45,591 nucleotides of DNA from a virus. The notes below the pieces were generated by a model. That model saw only the letters and a list, made by a program, of their open reading frames with translations. It was not told the DNA's origin and did no database searches. A program made the translations under genes and the position numbers. The stretch spans positions 1 through 45,591 of the IMG/VR virus record IMGVR_UViG_3300036832_000582; one strand, 5' to 3'. Below are positions 29,384 through 37,698 of this stretch, piece after piece (position 1 is the stretch's first letter; every line of letters starts with the position of its first letter).

Positions 29384-29417
29384 CATCTGTGGTCGCCCGT
29401 CTGGGCGGCCGTAGTAT
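29384..29417 (+). promoter_or_regulatory. Late promoter (class 2) for the tail operon
   Basis: CATCTGTGGT (29384-29393), 17 bases, GTAGTAT (29411-29417), -10 TAGTAT. The sequence and spacing match the promoter at 23486-23519. Unlike that one it has a 39-base leader with GAGAGGAG before GTG 29457. Confidence 0.6.
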
Positions 29418-29456
29418 CGGCGGCAGCCCGTCTGTGGGCTCACAGAGAGGAGCACG

Positions 29457-29774
29457 GTGGCGGATTCCGAATCAACACAGAGCAAGCGCCAGAGCGCCAA
29501 GCGACCCGCGGAGCCCGCCGAGGAGGCGCAGGACGTGGAGGCCACCGGCACCGAGGATCCGGGGACTGCCGACGCACCAGTAACGATCCCCGTCAGCCAA
29601 CTGATCGAGCAAGGGTCGCCGCTGCTCGGCTACGACTCCCATGTCGTCGCGGGCGCGCTGTACGGCCGCGACGCGGACGAGGAGCTTACGACCGACGTGG
29701 CGAAGGCCGAGGTGGAGAACTGGCTTCAGCGGCCGGTGCAGGTCGACCCGGCGTACGTGGACGAGGAGGAGTAA
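29457..29774 (+). CDS. Hypothetical 105-aa protein before the tail sheath
   Basis: GTG start after GAGAGGAGCACG. The N-terminal half is disordered and charged (SKRQSAKRPAEPAEEAQDVE); the C-terminal half is folded-looking: VTIPVSQLIEQGSPLLGYDS, HVVAGALYGRDADEELTTDV, AEVENWLQRPVQV. The second half resembles short proteins often found before tail sheath genes in myophages of Gram-positives, role unknown. First gene of the tail operon. Confidence 0.62.
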   Translation: MADSESTQSKRQSAKRPAEPAEEAQDVEATGTEDPGTADAPVTIPVSQLIEQGSPLLGYDSHVVAGALYGRDADEELTTDVAKAEVENWLQRPVQVDPAYVDEEE

Positions 29775-29777
29775 CGC

Positions 29778-31277
29778 ATGCCCGGGATCTTCAGCAAGGC
29801 CGCGCGTCCCGCTCGCCCGGGCGCGTATTTCAACTGGTCCGCGCTGCCGGTCACCACCGTCCTGCCGAACATCGGCTCGATCGTGCTGGTGCCGATCGTG
29901 CACGACTGGGGCCCTGCCGAGACGCCTGTGGTGACCGCGTCGCTGTCTGACTTCCAGGCGAAGTTCGGGCCGACGCTGAGCGCGGGCTACAAGGCGGTCA
30001 TGCAGGCCTACGAGGGCGAGGGCGTGGCGGGCCGTGGCGGTGCCGGGACCGTGATCGCCTACCGAATGACGTCGACCGCCGTGGCGACGGCGTCGAAGAC
30101 CGTCCAGAACACGACTCCTGCCGTGGCGCTCACGCTGAACGCCAGGTACCCGGGCAGCTACGGCAACAACCTCGGCTGGGCCAACCAGGCCAACGCGCTC
30201 AACCCGGCGACGCAGAACGACTTTCAGATCACGCTGCTCGGCCAGGTAGTCGAGACCTACACGTACAACAAGACCGACATCGCCGGTCTGGTCGCGCAGA
30301 TCAATGCGGTCTCGCAGTGGGCGACCGCGACGCTGACCCTGAGCGGCACCGCGCTGCCGACCGCCACGACGATCACGGCGCTTGCCGGTGGCCTGGACGG
30401 CTCCACGCTGGTCGGCCAGGACTGGACGGACATGATGACGGCGTGCGGGCCGCTGCGCTTCTCGCTGTTCGCCCCCTACGACCTGACCGACAACACGATC
30501 CTCGCCTCGATCCAGGCGTGGGCGATCAAGGGCAACCTCACGGGCAAGCGCTTCATGACGGTGGTCGGCGGTGCGCTGAACGAGTCGTCCACCACGGCGA
30601 TTGCGCGCGCTGTGATCCTGCAGGGGATCCCGACCGGCGCGCCACAGCAGGGCGCTGAGAACTTCGTCAACCTCGGCGTGGGATCGCTGATCGACCCGAC
30701 GCTTGCGCTGGCGGCGGGCGGGAGCACCCTGTCGACGTCCCAGCTCGCGCCGCGCGTCGCCGGGATCATGGCCGCTCGCGGCGAGTCGATGAGCCTCACG
30801 TTCGCGCGTCTGGCCAACGCGACCCCGGGCGTGATGCCGACCGACTCCGACATCCTGGCGTGCTTCAACAGCGGGATCGTGTGCTTCAGCCAGGACTCCA
30901 ATCCCGACGCGCCGATCCGGATCGAGAAGGGGCTGACGGCCTACATCGGCGGCGACGCCACCAAGCCGTACCTGATCTACCGCAACCCGAAGTTCATGCG
31001 CACGATGCACGGGATCGAGCTGGACATCACCGACTGGGCCACGTTCAACGCGATCGGCAGCCTCCAGGTCAGCGACGCGACCCGCGCCTACATCGTCGGC
31101 CACGCGCACGACGTGATCCAGGCGCGCGCCAACCAGGGCGTGATCCAGGACGGCTTCAGCGTCGGCGTTGACCCTTCGCCGCCGCCGTCTGACCAGGACG
31201 AGTTCATCGCGCTGGTCTACGGAGTCGCCTTCGGTCGCAGCGTCGAACAGGTCTTCAACCTGGTCTACATCAGTTAG
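29778..31277 (+). CDS. Tail sheath protein
   Basis: 499 aa, ATG after GAGGAGTAACGC. Contractile-sheath features are present: N-terminal PGAYFNWSALPVTTVLPNIG, SIVLVPIVHDWGPAETPVVT then SLSDFQAKFGPTLSAGYKAV, a middle beta part (YPGSYGNNLGW, FQITLLGQVVETYTYNK), and the conserved C-terminal domain (AYIGGDATKPYLIYRNPKFM, TMHGIELDITDWA, then FGRSVEQVFNLVYIS). It polymerises around the tube and contracts on infection, so the virion is a myovirus. Next gene (tube) follows 13 bases later. Confidence 0.88.
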   Translation: MPGIFSKAARPARPGAYFNWSALPVTTVLPNIGSIVLVPIVHDWGPAETPVVTASLSDFQAKFGPTLSAGYKAVMQAYEGEGVAGRGGAGTVIAYRMTSTAVATASKTVQNTTPAVALTLNARYPGSYGNNLGWANQANALNPATQNDFQITLLGQVVETYTYNKTDIAGLVAQINAVSQWATATLTLSGTALPTATTITALAGGLDGSTLVGQDWTDMMTACGPLRFSLFAPYDLTDNTILASIQAWAIKGNLTGKRFMTVVGGALNESSTTAIARAVILQGIPTGAPQQGAENFVNLGVGSLIDPTLALAAGGSTLSTSQLAPRVAGIMAARGESMSLTFARLANATPGVMPTDSDILACFNSGIVCFSQDSNPDAPIRIEKGLTAYIGGDATKPYLIYRNPKFMRTMHGIELDITDWATFNAIGSLQVSDATRAYIVGHAHDVIQARANQGVIQDGFSVGVDPSPPPSDQDEFIALVYGVAFGRSVEQVFNLVYIS

Positions 31278-31290
31278 GAGGTGAACGGCA

Positions 31291-31842
31291 TTGGCTGAAG
31301 TTGGCAGTTCGGAGGGCCTGTATCGCTTTTCGGGGATGTACGGCTACGTGATGATGGACGGTCACGTTCGTGCAGAGATCACCAACGTCACGGCGACGGT
31401 CACGATCGCCAAGATCGAGATGCCGCTCGTGGGCGCGACCCGCATGGGCATCAAGCCGGGCCGAGAGACGCGAGACGGGACCTTCTCGGTGCAGAAGGTC
31501 GACTCGCACTGGGAGAAGTACGTGTACAGCTACCTGTCCCAGAACCTCGCTCAGCGCCGCGCCGCGCGCGGCACTGCGCAGGGGATGATGCGCTCGTTCG
31601 CGATCCAGCTCTGGCTCGACGACCCGGACGCGCTCGGGTTTGAGGTGTGGCAGCTCAACGGCTGCCTGATCTGGGATCTGCCGCTGGGCTTCAACATCAC
31701 CGACGACGTGATCGACAAGTCCTTCAGCTTCGGCTGGGAGTCAGAGAAGCCGCTGGAGAGCTTCGAGATCGTCCAGGACGTGCCCAACCCGGCAACCGGG
31801 CAGCCCTCGATCACGCTGCTCGACACGATGAAGACGTCGTGA
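31291..31842 (+). CDS. Tail tube protein
   Basis: 183 aa. Probable TTG start: TAGGAGGTG lies seven bases upstream and no nearer ATG/GTG fits. The sequence is beta-rich: GLYRFSGMYGYVMMDGHVRA, EITNVTATVTIAKIEMPLVG, then PGRETRDGTFSVQKVDSHWE and AIQLWLDDPDALGFEVWQLN, with ITDDVIDKSFSFGWESEKPL near the end. This fits the contractile-tail tube fold (XkdM/gp19-like). Position directly after the sheath is diagnostic. Confidence 0.82.
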   Translation: MAEVGSSEGLYRFSGMYGYVMMDGHVRAEITNVTATVTIAKIEMPLVGATRMGIKPGRETRDGTFSVQKVDSHWEKYVYSYLSQNLAQRRAARGTAQGMMRSFAIQLWLDDPDALGFEVWQLNGCLIWDLPLGFNITDDVIDKSFSFGWESEKPLESFEIVQDVPNPATGQPSITLLDTMKTS

Positions 31843-32045
31843 TCATCGACCATGAGCGGGCCTGGACGGAGCTGAAGGCCCACCTGCTGTCCAAGAACAG
31901 CCACGGCCAGCGCGACCTGCTGACACGGATGGCGCAGATCGAGATCGACTGCCGTGTGCCTGAAGAACTTCGGGCCTTTGACCCGGAGCCCCCGTATAGG
32001 AAGTCCGCTGGGCGAGCACTCCGCGAGGTGACGCCGCATGGCTGA
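31839..32045 (+). CDS. Hypothetical 68-aa protein
   Basis: GTG overlapping the previous stop (GTGA). Helical start (DHERAWTELKAHLLSKNSHG) and a Pro/Arg-rich tail. No family recognised. Small genes of this kind often lie between tube and tail assembly chaperone. Confidence 0.55.
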   Translation: MIIDHERAWTELKAHLLSKNSHGQRDLLTRMAQIEIDCRVPEELRAFDPEPPYRKSAGRALREVTPHG

Positions 32046-32090
32046 TCTGTCAACCCGTCGCGAGGCCAACGGCCCCGGAGGAGCGCCCGC

Positions 32091-32678
32091 ATGTCTGACG
32101 TCGCAGCACCGCCGCAGCAGCCCAAGCCCCAGGAGCAGCAGGCTCCTGACCGGCTGCCGCCACCCACGGCCCTAAGGGGCCACGAGGACCGGCCCGACCG
32201 GCCCACCCCCGAAGTCCTGGAGGCGCTCGCCGCCGACGGCAAGATCACCAGCAGCGAGGCGCAGTCGGCGACCGACTGGTTTCTCTCCGAGGAGCCCGAG
32301 GAGAACGAGGAGCAGACACACACGATCGAGCTGAACGTCGGCGTCGGCGACAGGGAGCACTGGATCTCGTGGGTGGTGCGCCCGATCGACTCAGACGAGC
32401 TGCGCCGGATCCAGCGCCAGACCCAGGCGCTGCGCCGCCGCGGCCGCCAGGACGACCTGGCCGTCGATCAGCTCGGCAACCTCAAGGTGATCGTCGCGGG
32501 CTCGGTCGACCCCGACGTCGAGGCGATCGCCGCGCAGCGCGGCAAGCAGCCCGAGGCGGTGGTGCTCAAGCAGTTCGCCAAGAAGCCGGGGCTGATCGCG
32601 CAGCTCGCTGCTCAGATCATGGCGCTGTCGGGCTTTGACGACGAAGACGTCAGGGACGCGATCGTCGCAAAAAACTGA
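32091..32678 (+). CDS. Tail assembly chaperone (short form)
   Basis: 195 aa, ATG after GGAGGAGCGCCCGC. Pro/Gln-rich N-terminus, then a folded part (HTIELNVGVGDREHWISWVV, RPIDSDELRRIQRQTQALRR, DPDVEAIAAQRGKQPEAVVL) and a helical end (IAQLAAQIMALSGFDDEDVR). This is the pattern of XkdN/gpG-like chaperones that bind the tape measure before tube assembly. It ends at TGA 32676-32678, directly after a slippery A-AAA-AAC, and lies just before the tape measure gene. Confidence 0.78.
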   Translation: MSDVAAPPQQPKPQEQQAPDRLPPPTALRGHEDRPDRPTPEVLEALAADGKITSSEAQSATDWFLSEEPEENEEQTHTIELNVGVGDREHWISWVVRPIDSDELRRIQRQTQALRRRGRQDDLAVDQLGNLKVIVAGSVDPDVEAIAAQRGKQPEAVVLKQFAKKPGLIAQLAAQIMALSGFDDEDVRDAIVAKN

Positions 32679-32932
32679 TCAAGGCCGGGGGCGAGCCGCA
32701 GCTCTTGTTCCTGGCCTGGAGGTACGGCGGTGAGGACCCCTACAGAACCTACAACGGGCTCGACGAGGACTACCGGCCACTCGGCCACCCCGACGCGCCG
32801 CCGCGCCCGCCGAGGTACCCGACGCGCCTGCGCATGTTCGTCTACGGCTGCGGGATCGTGGCCCTCGACAACGAGAGCAAGCTCGCGGGCAACAAGAGCG
32901 GCCAGAAGGTCCAGCGCGCGCTGGGGGGATAG
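32091..32932 (+). CDS. Tail assembly chaperone, -1 frameshift product (long form)
   Basis: A -1 shift at A-AAA-AAC (32669-32675) leads into an open frame (CTG ATC AAG GCC...) that runs to TAG 32932, giving about 280 aa. The added 85 residues are LIKAGGEPQLLFLAWRYGGE, then DPYRTYNGLDEDYRPLGHPD, RMFVYGCGIVALDNESKLAG and end KVQRALGG. This extra domain has no usable start of its own. The gpG/gpGT arrangement is conserved in long-tailed phages. A possible downstream stem pairs GGCC 32683-32686 with GGCC at about 32713. Confidence 0.8.
32669..32675 (+). other. -1 ribosomal frameshift site A-AAA-AAC
   Basis: The X-XXY-YYZ heptamer sits two codons before the frame-0 stop of the tail assembly chaperone, in the phase needed for tandem slippage. 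Confidence 0.78.
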
Positions 32933-32935
32933 CCG

Positions 32936-35900
32936 GTGGCCGTAAGCGTCGAGGCCGCCTTCGTCCTGCTTGACAGGGCGTCGGGCCCGCTGAAGGAGAT
33001 CCGTCGTCAGGCGCTGCTGACCGACAAGGCGATGCGCAGCCTGGACACCAGCGGTGGCGGTGGCGGCGGCGGCACGAAGCTCCTGAGCTTCAGGCAGGAG
33101 ATGGAGAAGAGCCGCAACGTCGCCAGGAGCATGGGCAACGAGACCGAGGCCGCTGGCAAGAAGGTCGAGAAGGCGGGCAACATCTTCACCCGCGCGGAGA
33201 AGGCGATCAAGAACTGGACAAGGTCGCTCGGGGATGCACACCCGGCGCTGAAGGGTGTTTCCGCCGGGGTCGGCGCTGTGATCGGCGGCCTGACGGGGAT
33301 GGTCAACAAGGTGACGCTGATCGGCGGGGCGGTGGTCACCCTGATCCCGATCTTGATCACGCTGACGGGGGTGGTCGGCGCGCTTGCCTCGTCGCTGGCG
33401 TTTGCCGTGGGTGGTGGGGCGCTGCTCGGCGGCGGGCTGCTCGGCTCGTTCGCCGTCGGGCTCGGGTCGCTGGCGGTGATCGCCAAGCCCGCCCTGGACG
33501 GGCTGAAGAAGTACCAGGCGGCGGTGACCAACCTCAACAAGGCGATGGCGTCCGGCAGCCCCACGCAGATCAAGGCTCGCCAGAAGCAACTGGACGCGCT
33601 CGCCAAGGCCAACCCGGGCGTGGCACAGCTCGCGCGCAACCTCAGCGGGTTCGAGAAGCAGTGGAAGAAGATGACGGCACCAGCGCGCGCGAGCTTCTTC
33701 AAGCTGGCGGCCGACGGGATCTCGACGCTCAGGGACCTGCTCCCGACGCTGGCCGATCAGGTCAACAAGAACGTCGGGGCGATCCAGCAGGGGTTTCACC
33801 AGATCCTGGAGCCGTTCCTCAAGAGCGACCAGTTCAAGGGCTTCATCGACACCCTCGGCGAGATCTTCCGCAGGAACCTGCCGGGTTTCATGAAGGGGTT
33901 CGTCGCCATCCTCGGGGGCCTGGCGAACGTCCTCAAGATTCTGGCCCCGACGCTCGACAAGGCGGGCGGGGCGTTTGAGCGCATGGGCAAGAGCTTTGAG
34001 AAGTGGACGACGTCGAAGGGTGGGAAGTCGACGGTCAGCAACATGGTCGATGCGTTCAAGGAGTGGTGGCGGCTGGTCAAGGGGATCGCGCGGATCATCG
34101 GCGACGTCGTCGGCGTTGCCGGGCCCAAGGGCACCGGGCTCATCACCAAGTGGGCGGACGCGACCAACAGGCTGGCCGACCGGCTCTCAAAGCCGGGGGG
34201 CAAGAAGGGGATCTCGGATTTCTTCACCAAGTCGATTGACGACGCTGGCAAGTTGTGGCCGCTACTCAAGAACATCGCCGATGACCTGAAGGACATCTAC
34301 GCCGTCTTCAAGCCACTGGGATCGGTCACGGCGTTCGTGCTCAAGACCCTGCCTGCCCCGGCGGTCGCGGCGCTGACGGCCGCGGTGGTGGGAGGCAAGG
34401 GAATCGTAGGCGCGGTGAAGGGTGCCAAGGGCGTCCTGGACTTCTTCACCAAGACCAGGGGTTCCACGCCCGCCAATCCGCTGTTTGTCGCCGACGTCAC
34501 CGGGGGCTTGGGCGGCGGTGGTGGCAAGCACTTCCGTGGCAAGCGACTGCCCGGCAAGGTTCCGGCCGAAGGGGCCGAGGTTGGGGGCGCTGTTGAAGAT
34601 GCCAGCCAGCTCAGCAGGGCGGGCAGGCTGCGACGGGCCCTCGGCAGGCCCGGGCGATGGATTGCGGGCGGCATCAGGGGCCTGCCGATGGCCGGTGCGG
34701 CGGTGGCGGGCGTCACGGCCTTCTCCGCGATGTCCAAGGCCGACAACAACGCGAGGGACAAGCTCATCGCCGGGCTCAAGGGGGCGGACCCGACCGCTCC
34801 GATCCTGAACCTGATCGGCCTGCCCTCCGTCACCGAGCTGCTATTCCCGGGCGCGAACGACAAGGGGCGGCTCAGCGCCGCGCGTGTGGCGAGCGGCCTG
34901 CCAGAGGCCCTGGGCGGCACCCAGTTCAACCGAGGTCGAACCCGGGCCATACCGCATACGACCGGTCCAATCCTGACTCAACCTCCGCGTGGGTATGAGA
35001 GCAACCCGCTGATCGGCTTCGGTGCGCTCGGGCTACACCCCACCCCGTCGGGTGGTCAGGGTGGCGGGTTCTTCAGCACGATCGCCAATGCGATAACCGG
35101 CGCTGGCGTCTCCAGCAGAAACTACCTGCAGAACGTGGGCACAGCGGTGGCGACGTTCGCCAACAACCTGCCGCACAAGCTCAACAAGCCGATCAGCGAC
35201 GCCACCAAGCAGGGCGCGGCCGACATCGGGACGTTCAAGCAGAAGTCCTTGGATTCGCTCAGCACCCTCAATACCAAGGGCACCAGCCAGATGCAGGGGC
35301 TGACGACCAACATGGGCACCGAGACCGGCAAGGAGAAGACCACGGTCACCGGGTTGCAGACGGCGGTCACGACCGGCATCACCAACATCGTCGGCAACGT
35401 CAACACGGTGATGCACGCGCTGGGGATCGGCAAGATCGTCGGCGGCGACTTCAAGAAGCTCGGAGCTACCGCCGGGGGTGCGATCGCCAGCGTCGGCGCG
35501 AAGGTCGCTGGTCATGCCAGCGGCGGGCGGCTGCCCGGCCCGGCGCGCGGAGATCACATTCCGCTGCTCGGCCGCGGTGGCGGCCTGCTCGGGATCGCCG
35601 ATGGCGGTGAGCTGGTCGTCAACCGCCACACCGAGCGCCGGATCGACCAGAAGCTGGCGTCATTCGGGACGACGCTCGGCAGGGAGGTCTCAAACGAGAC
35701 GATCCCGCACGCCAAGACCGTGTTCTCCTACGGCGGGCGGGTGCCGCGCCTGGCGACGGGCGGCAGGCTCTCCTACGGCCAGCTCGAAGGCCTGTGGACC
35801 CAGGCGGGAGGCCCGGCAGGCGCTGCCTCGCTGATGGCCGCGATCGCGCTGGCCGAGTCCGGCGGGAATCCGTCGATCGTCAACTCCATCGGAGCATCCG

Positions 35901-36814
35901 GGCTGTGGCAGATCCACCCGGCAGAACCGGGCGATCTCAACCCGCTAACCAACGCCCAGATTGCTGTTCGGAAGTTCCACTCGCAGGGGCTTGCCGCGTG
36001 GCAGGCGTATACGAACGGGGCGTACCGGCGCTTCCTGCAGGGCGGCGTCCCGGCGTCCGCATACGCGGGCGGAGGCGGCGCTGCGTTCGCGATGCCGAAC
36101 ATTCCGACTCCCGCGCTCAGGGGCCCGCCCGGCGCGCTCACGGGGCTCGGGCAGGGGATCATGCGCCAGGTCGCGGCGGGTGCCAACCAGTTCCTCGCGC
36201 GCCAGAGCCCGGGTGGCGGCGCGGTTCCCGGTGGCCAGGGCGTCGTCCAGGACCCGTCGGGCAAGCCCGTCGCCGGGTGGATCGAGCCGATCCTCAACTG
36301 GGCGCGCGGGCACGGCTGGCACGGGACGGTGACCAGCGGCTACCGCAGCTACGCGCAGCAAGCCGCGCTCTACGGCCATGTGTTCCCGGCCGCGCGGCCC
36401 GGCACCTCCAACCACGAGGGCACCGTCTTCCCGCGCGGCGCGGTCGACGTGTCCGACGCGGCCGGGCTCAGCGCGGTCCTCTCTCGCAGCCCGTACGCCT
36501 CCACGCTGGTGTGGGCAGGGTCCAAGGACCCGGTGCACTTCTCGCACCCGCACGGCGGCTCCTACGAGCTGGGGGGGCGTGTCCCGTGGTTCGCGGGCGG
36601 TGCGGATTTCGTCGCCCGGCGGCCGCAGATCATCGGCGTCGGCGATCGCCCCGGCGGCGAGCGCGTCACCGTCACGCCCACCGGCCAGAGCACGCGCGGC
36701 GGCGGCGTGCATGTCGAGATCCACCACATCGAGGTCAACCGCAAGGGCGACATCCAGCGGATCGTCGACGAGGAGATGCGGCTGCTGGCCGACTCGCTGG
36801 AGCGCCAGACCTGA
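32936..36814 (+). CDS. Tape measure protein with lytic transglycosylase and M15-like peptidase domains
   Basis: 1292 aa, GTG start three bases after the previous stop. N-terminal coiled regions, then a hydrophobic stretch at residues about 100-185 (GVGAVIGGLTGMVNKVTLIG, AVVTLIPILITLTGVVGALA). Gly-rich segments follow. A lysozyme-like lytic transglycosylase domain lies at about 940-1030: SLMAAIALAESGGNPSIVNS, then GASGLWQIHPAEPG, with Glu in AESGG as catalytic acid. An M15/VanY-like zinc peptidase follows at about 1110-1210: VTSGYRSYAQQAALYGH, TSNHEG...GAVDVSD and DPVHFSHPHG, giving a His-Asp-His metal set. It fixes tail length and probably cuts glycan and peptide bonds during genome entry. 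Confidence 0.85.
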   Translation: MAVSVEAAFVLLDRASGPLKEIRRQALLTDKAMRSLDTSGGGGGGGTKLLSFRQEMEKSRNVARSMGNETEAAGKKVEKAGNIFTRAEKAIKNWTRSLGDAHPALKGVSAGVGAVIGGLTGMVNKVTLIGGAVVTLIPILITLTGVVGALASSLAFAVGGGALLGGGLLGSFAVGLGSLAVIAKPALDGLKKYQAAVTNLNKAMASGSPTQIKARQKQLDALAKANPGVAQLARNLSGFEKQWKKMTAPARASFFKLAADGISTLRDLLPTLADQVNKNVGAIQQGFHQILEPFLKSDQFKGFIDTLGEIFRRNLPGFMKGFVAILGGLANVLKILAPTLDKAGGAFERMGKSFEKWTTSKGGKSTVSNMVDAFKEWWRLVKGIARIIGDVVGVAGPKGTGLITKWADATNRLADRLSKPGGKKGISDFFTKSIDDAGKLWPLLKNIADDLKDIYAVFKPLGSVTAFVLKTLPAPAVAALTAAVVGGKGIVGAVKGAKGVLDFFTKTRGSTPANPLFVADVTGGLGGGGGKHFRGKRLPGKVPAEGAEVGGAVEDASQLSRAGRLRRALGRPGRWIAGGIRGLPMAGAAVAGVTAFSAMSKADNNARDKLIAGLKGADPTAPILNLIGLPSVTELLFPGANDKGRLSAARVASGLPEALGGTQFNRGRTRAIPHTTGPILTQPPRGYESNPLIGFGALGLHPTPSGGQGGGFFSTIANAITGAGVSSRNYLQNVGTAVATFANNLPHKLNKPISDATKQGAADIGTFKQKSLDSLSTLNTKGTSQMQGLTTNMGTETGKEKTTVTGLQTAVTTGITNIVGNVNTVMHALGIGKIVGGDFKKLGATAGGAIASVGAKVAGHASGGRLPGPARGDHIPLLGRGGGLLGIADGGELVVNRHTERRIDQKLASFGTTLGREVSNETIPHAKTVFSYGGRVPRLATGGRLSYGQLEGLWTQAGGPAGAASLMAAIALAESGGNPSIVNSIGASGLWQIHPAEPGDLNPLTNAQIAVRKFHSQGLAAWQAYTNGAYRRFLQGGVPASAYAGGGGAAFAMPNIPTPALRGPPGALTGLGQGIMRQVAAGANQFLARQSPGGGAVPGGQGVVQDPSGKPVAGWIEPILNWARGHGWHGTVTSGYRSYAQQAALYGHVFPAARPGTSNHEGTVFPRGAVDVSDAAGLSAVLSRSPYASTLVWAGSKDPVHFSHPHGGSYELGGRVPWFAGGADFVARRPQIIGVGDRPGGERVTVTPTGQSTRGGGVHVEIHHIEVNRKGDIQRIVDEEMRLLADSLERQT

Positions 36815-37698
36815 TGCCCCGGGTCGAGACGCGCGCGGAGGGGATGCGGATCAGGATCCAGGGGATCGGCAACGGGCTGACGGTCGACAAGCAGGGGCGC
36901 GCGCTGCTGAAGGACCCGTTCGTGTTCCAGTGCCCGCCGCTTGAGCAGTTCTCGATCCAGCACCAGCAGAACTTCGGCACCTACGACACGATCGACGACG
37001 ACCAGTTCGTGCGCCGCGGCTCGCGCCAGCTCGACACCTGGTCGTTTGACACGCTGGCGATGTACCTCGGGGCCGACGCGGCCGGTCACCCGCTGCCGCG
37101 CTGGGTGCCCTACCCGACGCACGAGCCCCGCGGCCGCCAGTTCCGCGGGCCCAACTGGTACCGAGACCAGCTCGTGCATCTGCACAACGCCGGGTCGCCG
37201 TTCCGGATGATGATGGCGTTTCAGCGCGCCACGCCGATCCGCTCGACGTTCGCGGTGCTGACCGCCTTCAACGAGGTCTACAAGCACGGCGAGGGCGACA
37301 CGATCTACTTCAGCAGCGTGACGTTCTCGGAGTGGCGCGACCCGGGCGACGCAAGCCGGATCAGGCACAAGGTGCCAGCGCACGTGCACTTCCGCGTCGT
37401 CGACGGGCACTACATCGCCTTCAGGGCCGACAACGGTCGCAACATCCCGACGCGGCACAAGACTGGCACGACGCTGGCCGACCTGGCTCGCTACTACTAC
37501 GGCGACGGGTCCAAGTGGCGGCACATCGCCGTCGCCAATCACCTCAAGGGCGGCGCTGGCGAGACGCCGATCTTCAAGCACTGGTACCCGCATCGCTTCG
37601 CGCACGGCAAGCCGCACGTGACGATGACGATCCCCAAGCTGACGGCCCCGCCGCCATCTGCGCGCACGCCACCAGCGAAGAGCAAGACGAAGCGATGA
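36814..37698 (+). CDS. LysM-containing baseplate/tail hub protein
   Basis: 294 aa, ATG overlapping the previous stop. The N-terminal 200 residues are a baseplate-type beta domain (PFVFQCPPLEQFSIQHQQNF, YDTIDDDQFVRRGSRQLDTW, TFAVLTAFNEVYKHGEGDTI). The C-terminal part is a LysM-like module (TRHKTGTTLADLARYYYGDG, SKWRHIAVANHLKG), then a basic Pro/Lys tail. It matches XkdP/gp53-type proteins that join the tube to the baseplate. It follows the tape measure as usual. Confidence 0.75.
   Translation: MPRVETRAEGMRIRIQGIGNGLTVDKQGRALLKDPFVFQCPPLEQFSIQHQQNFGTYDTIDDDQFVRRGSRQLDTWSFDTLAMYLGADAAGHPLPRWVPYPTHEPRGRQFRGPNWYRDQLVHLHNAGSPFRMMMAFQRATPIRSTFAVLTAFNEVYKHGEGDTIYFSSVTFSEWRDPGDASRIRHKVPAHVHFRVVDGHYIAFRADNGRNIPTRHKTGTTLADLARYYYGDGSKWRHIAVANHLKGGAGETPIFKHWYPHRFAHGKPHVTMTIPKLTAPPPSARTPPAKSKTKR

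Noticed and set aside
29472-31109. 545-codon minus-strand frame
   Set aside because: Antisense to the tail sheath gene, which has clear domain motifs.
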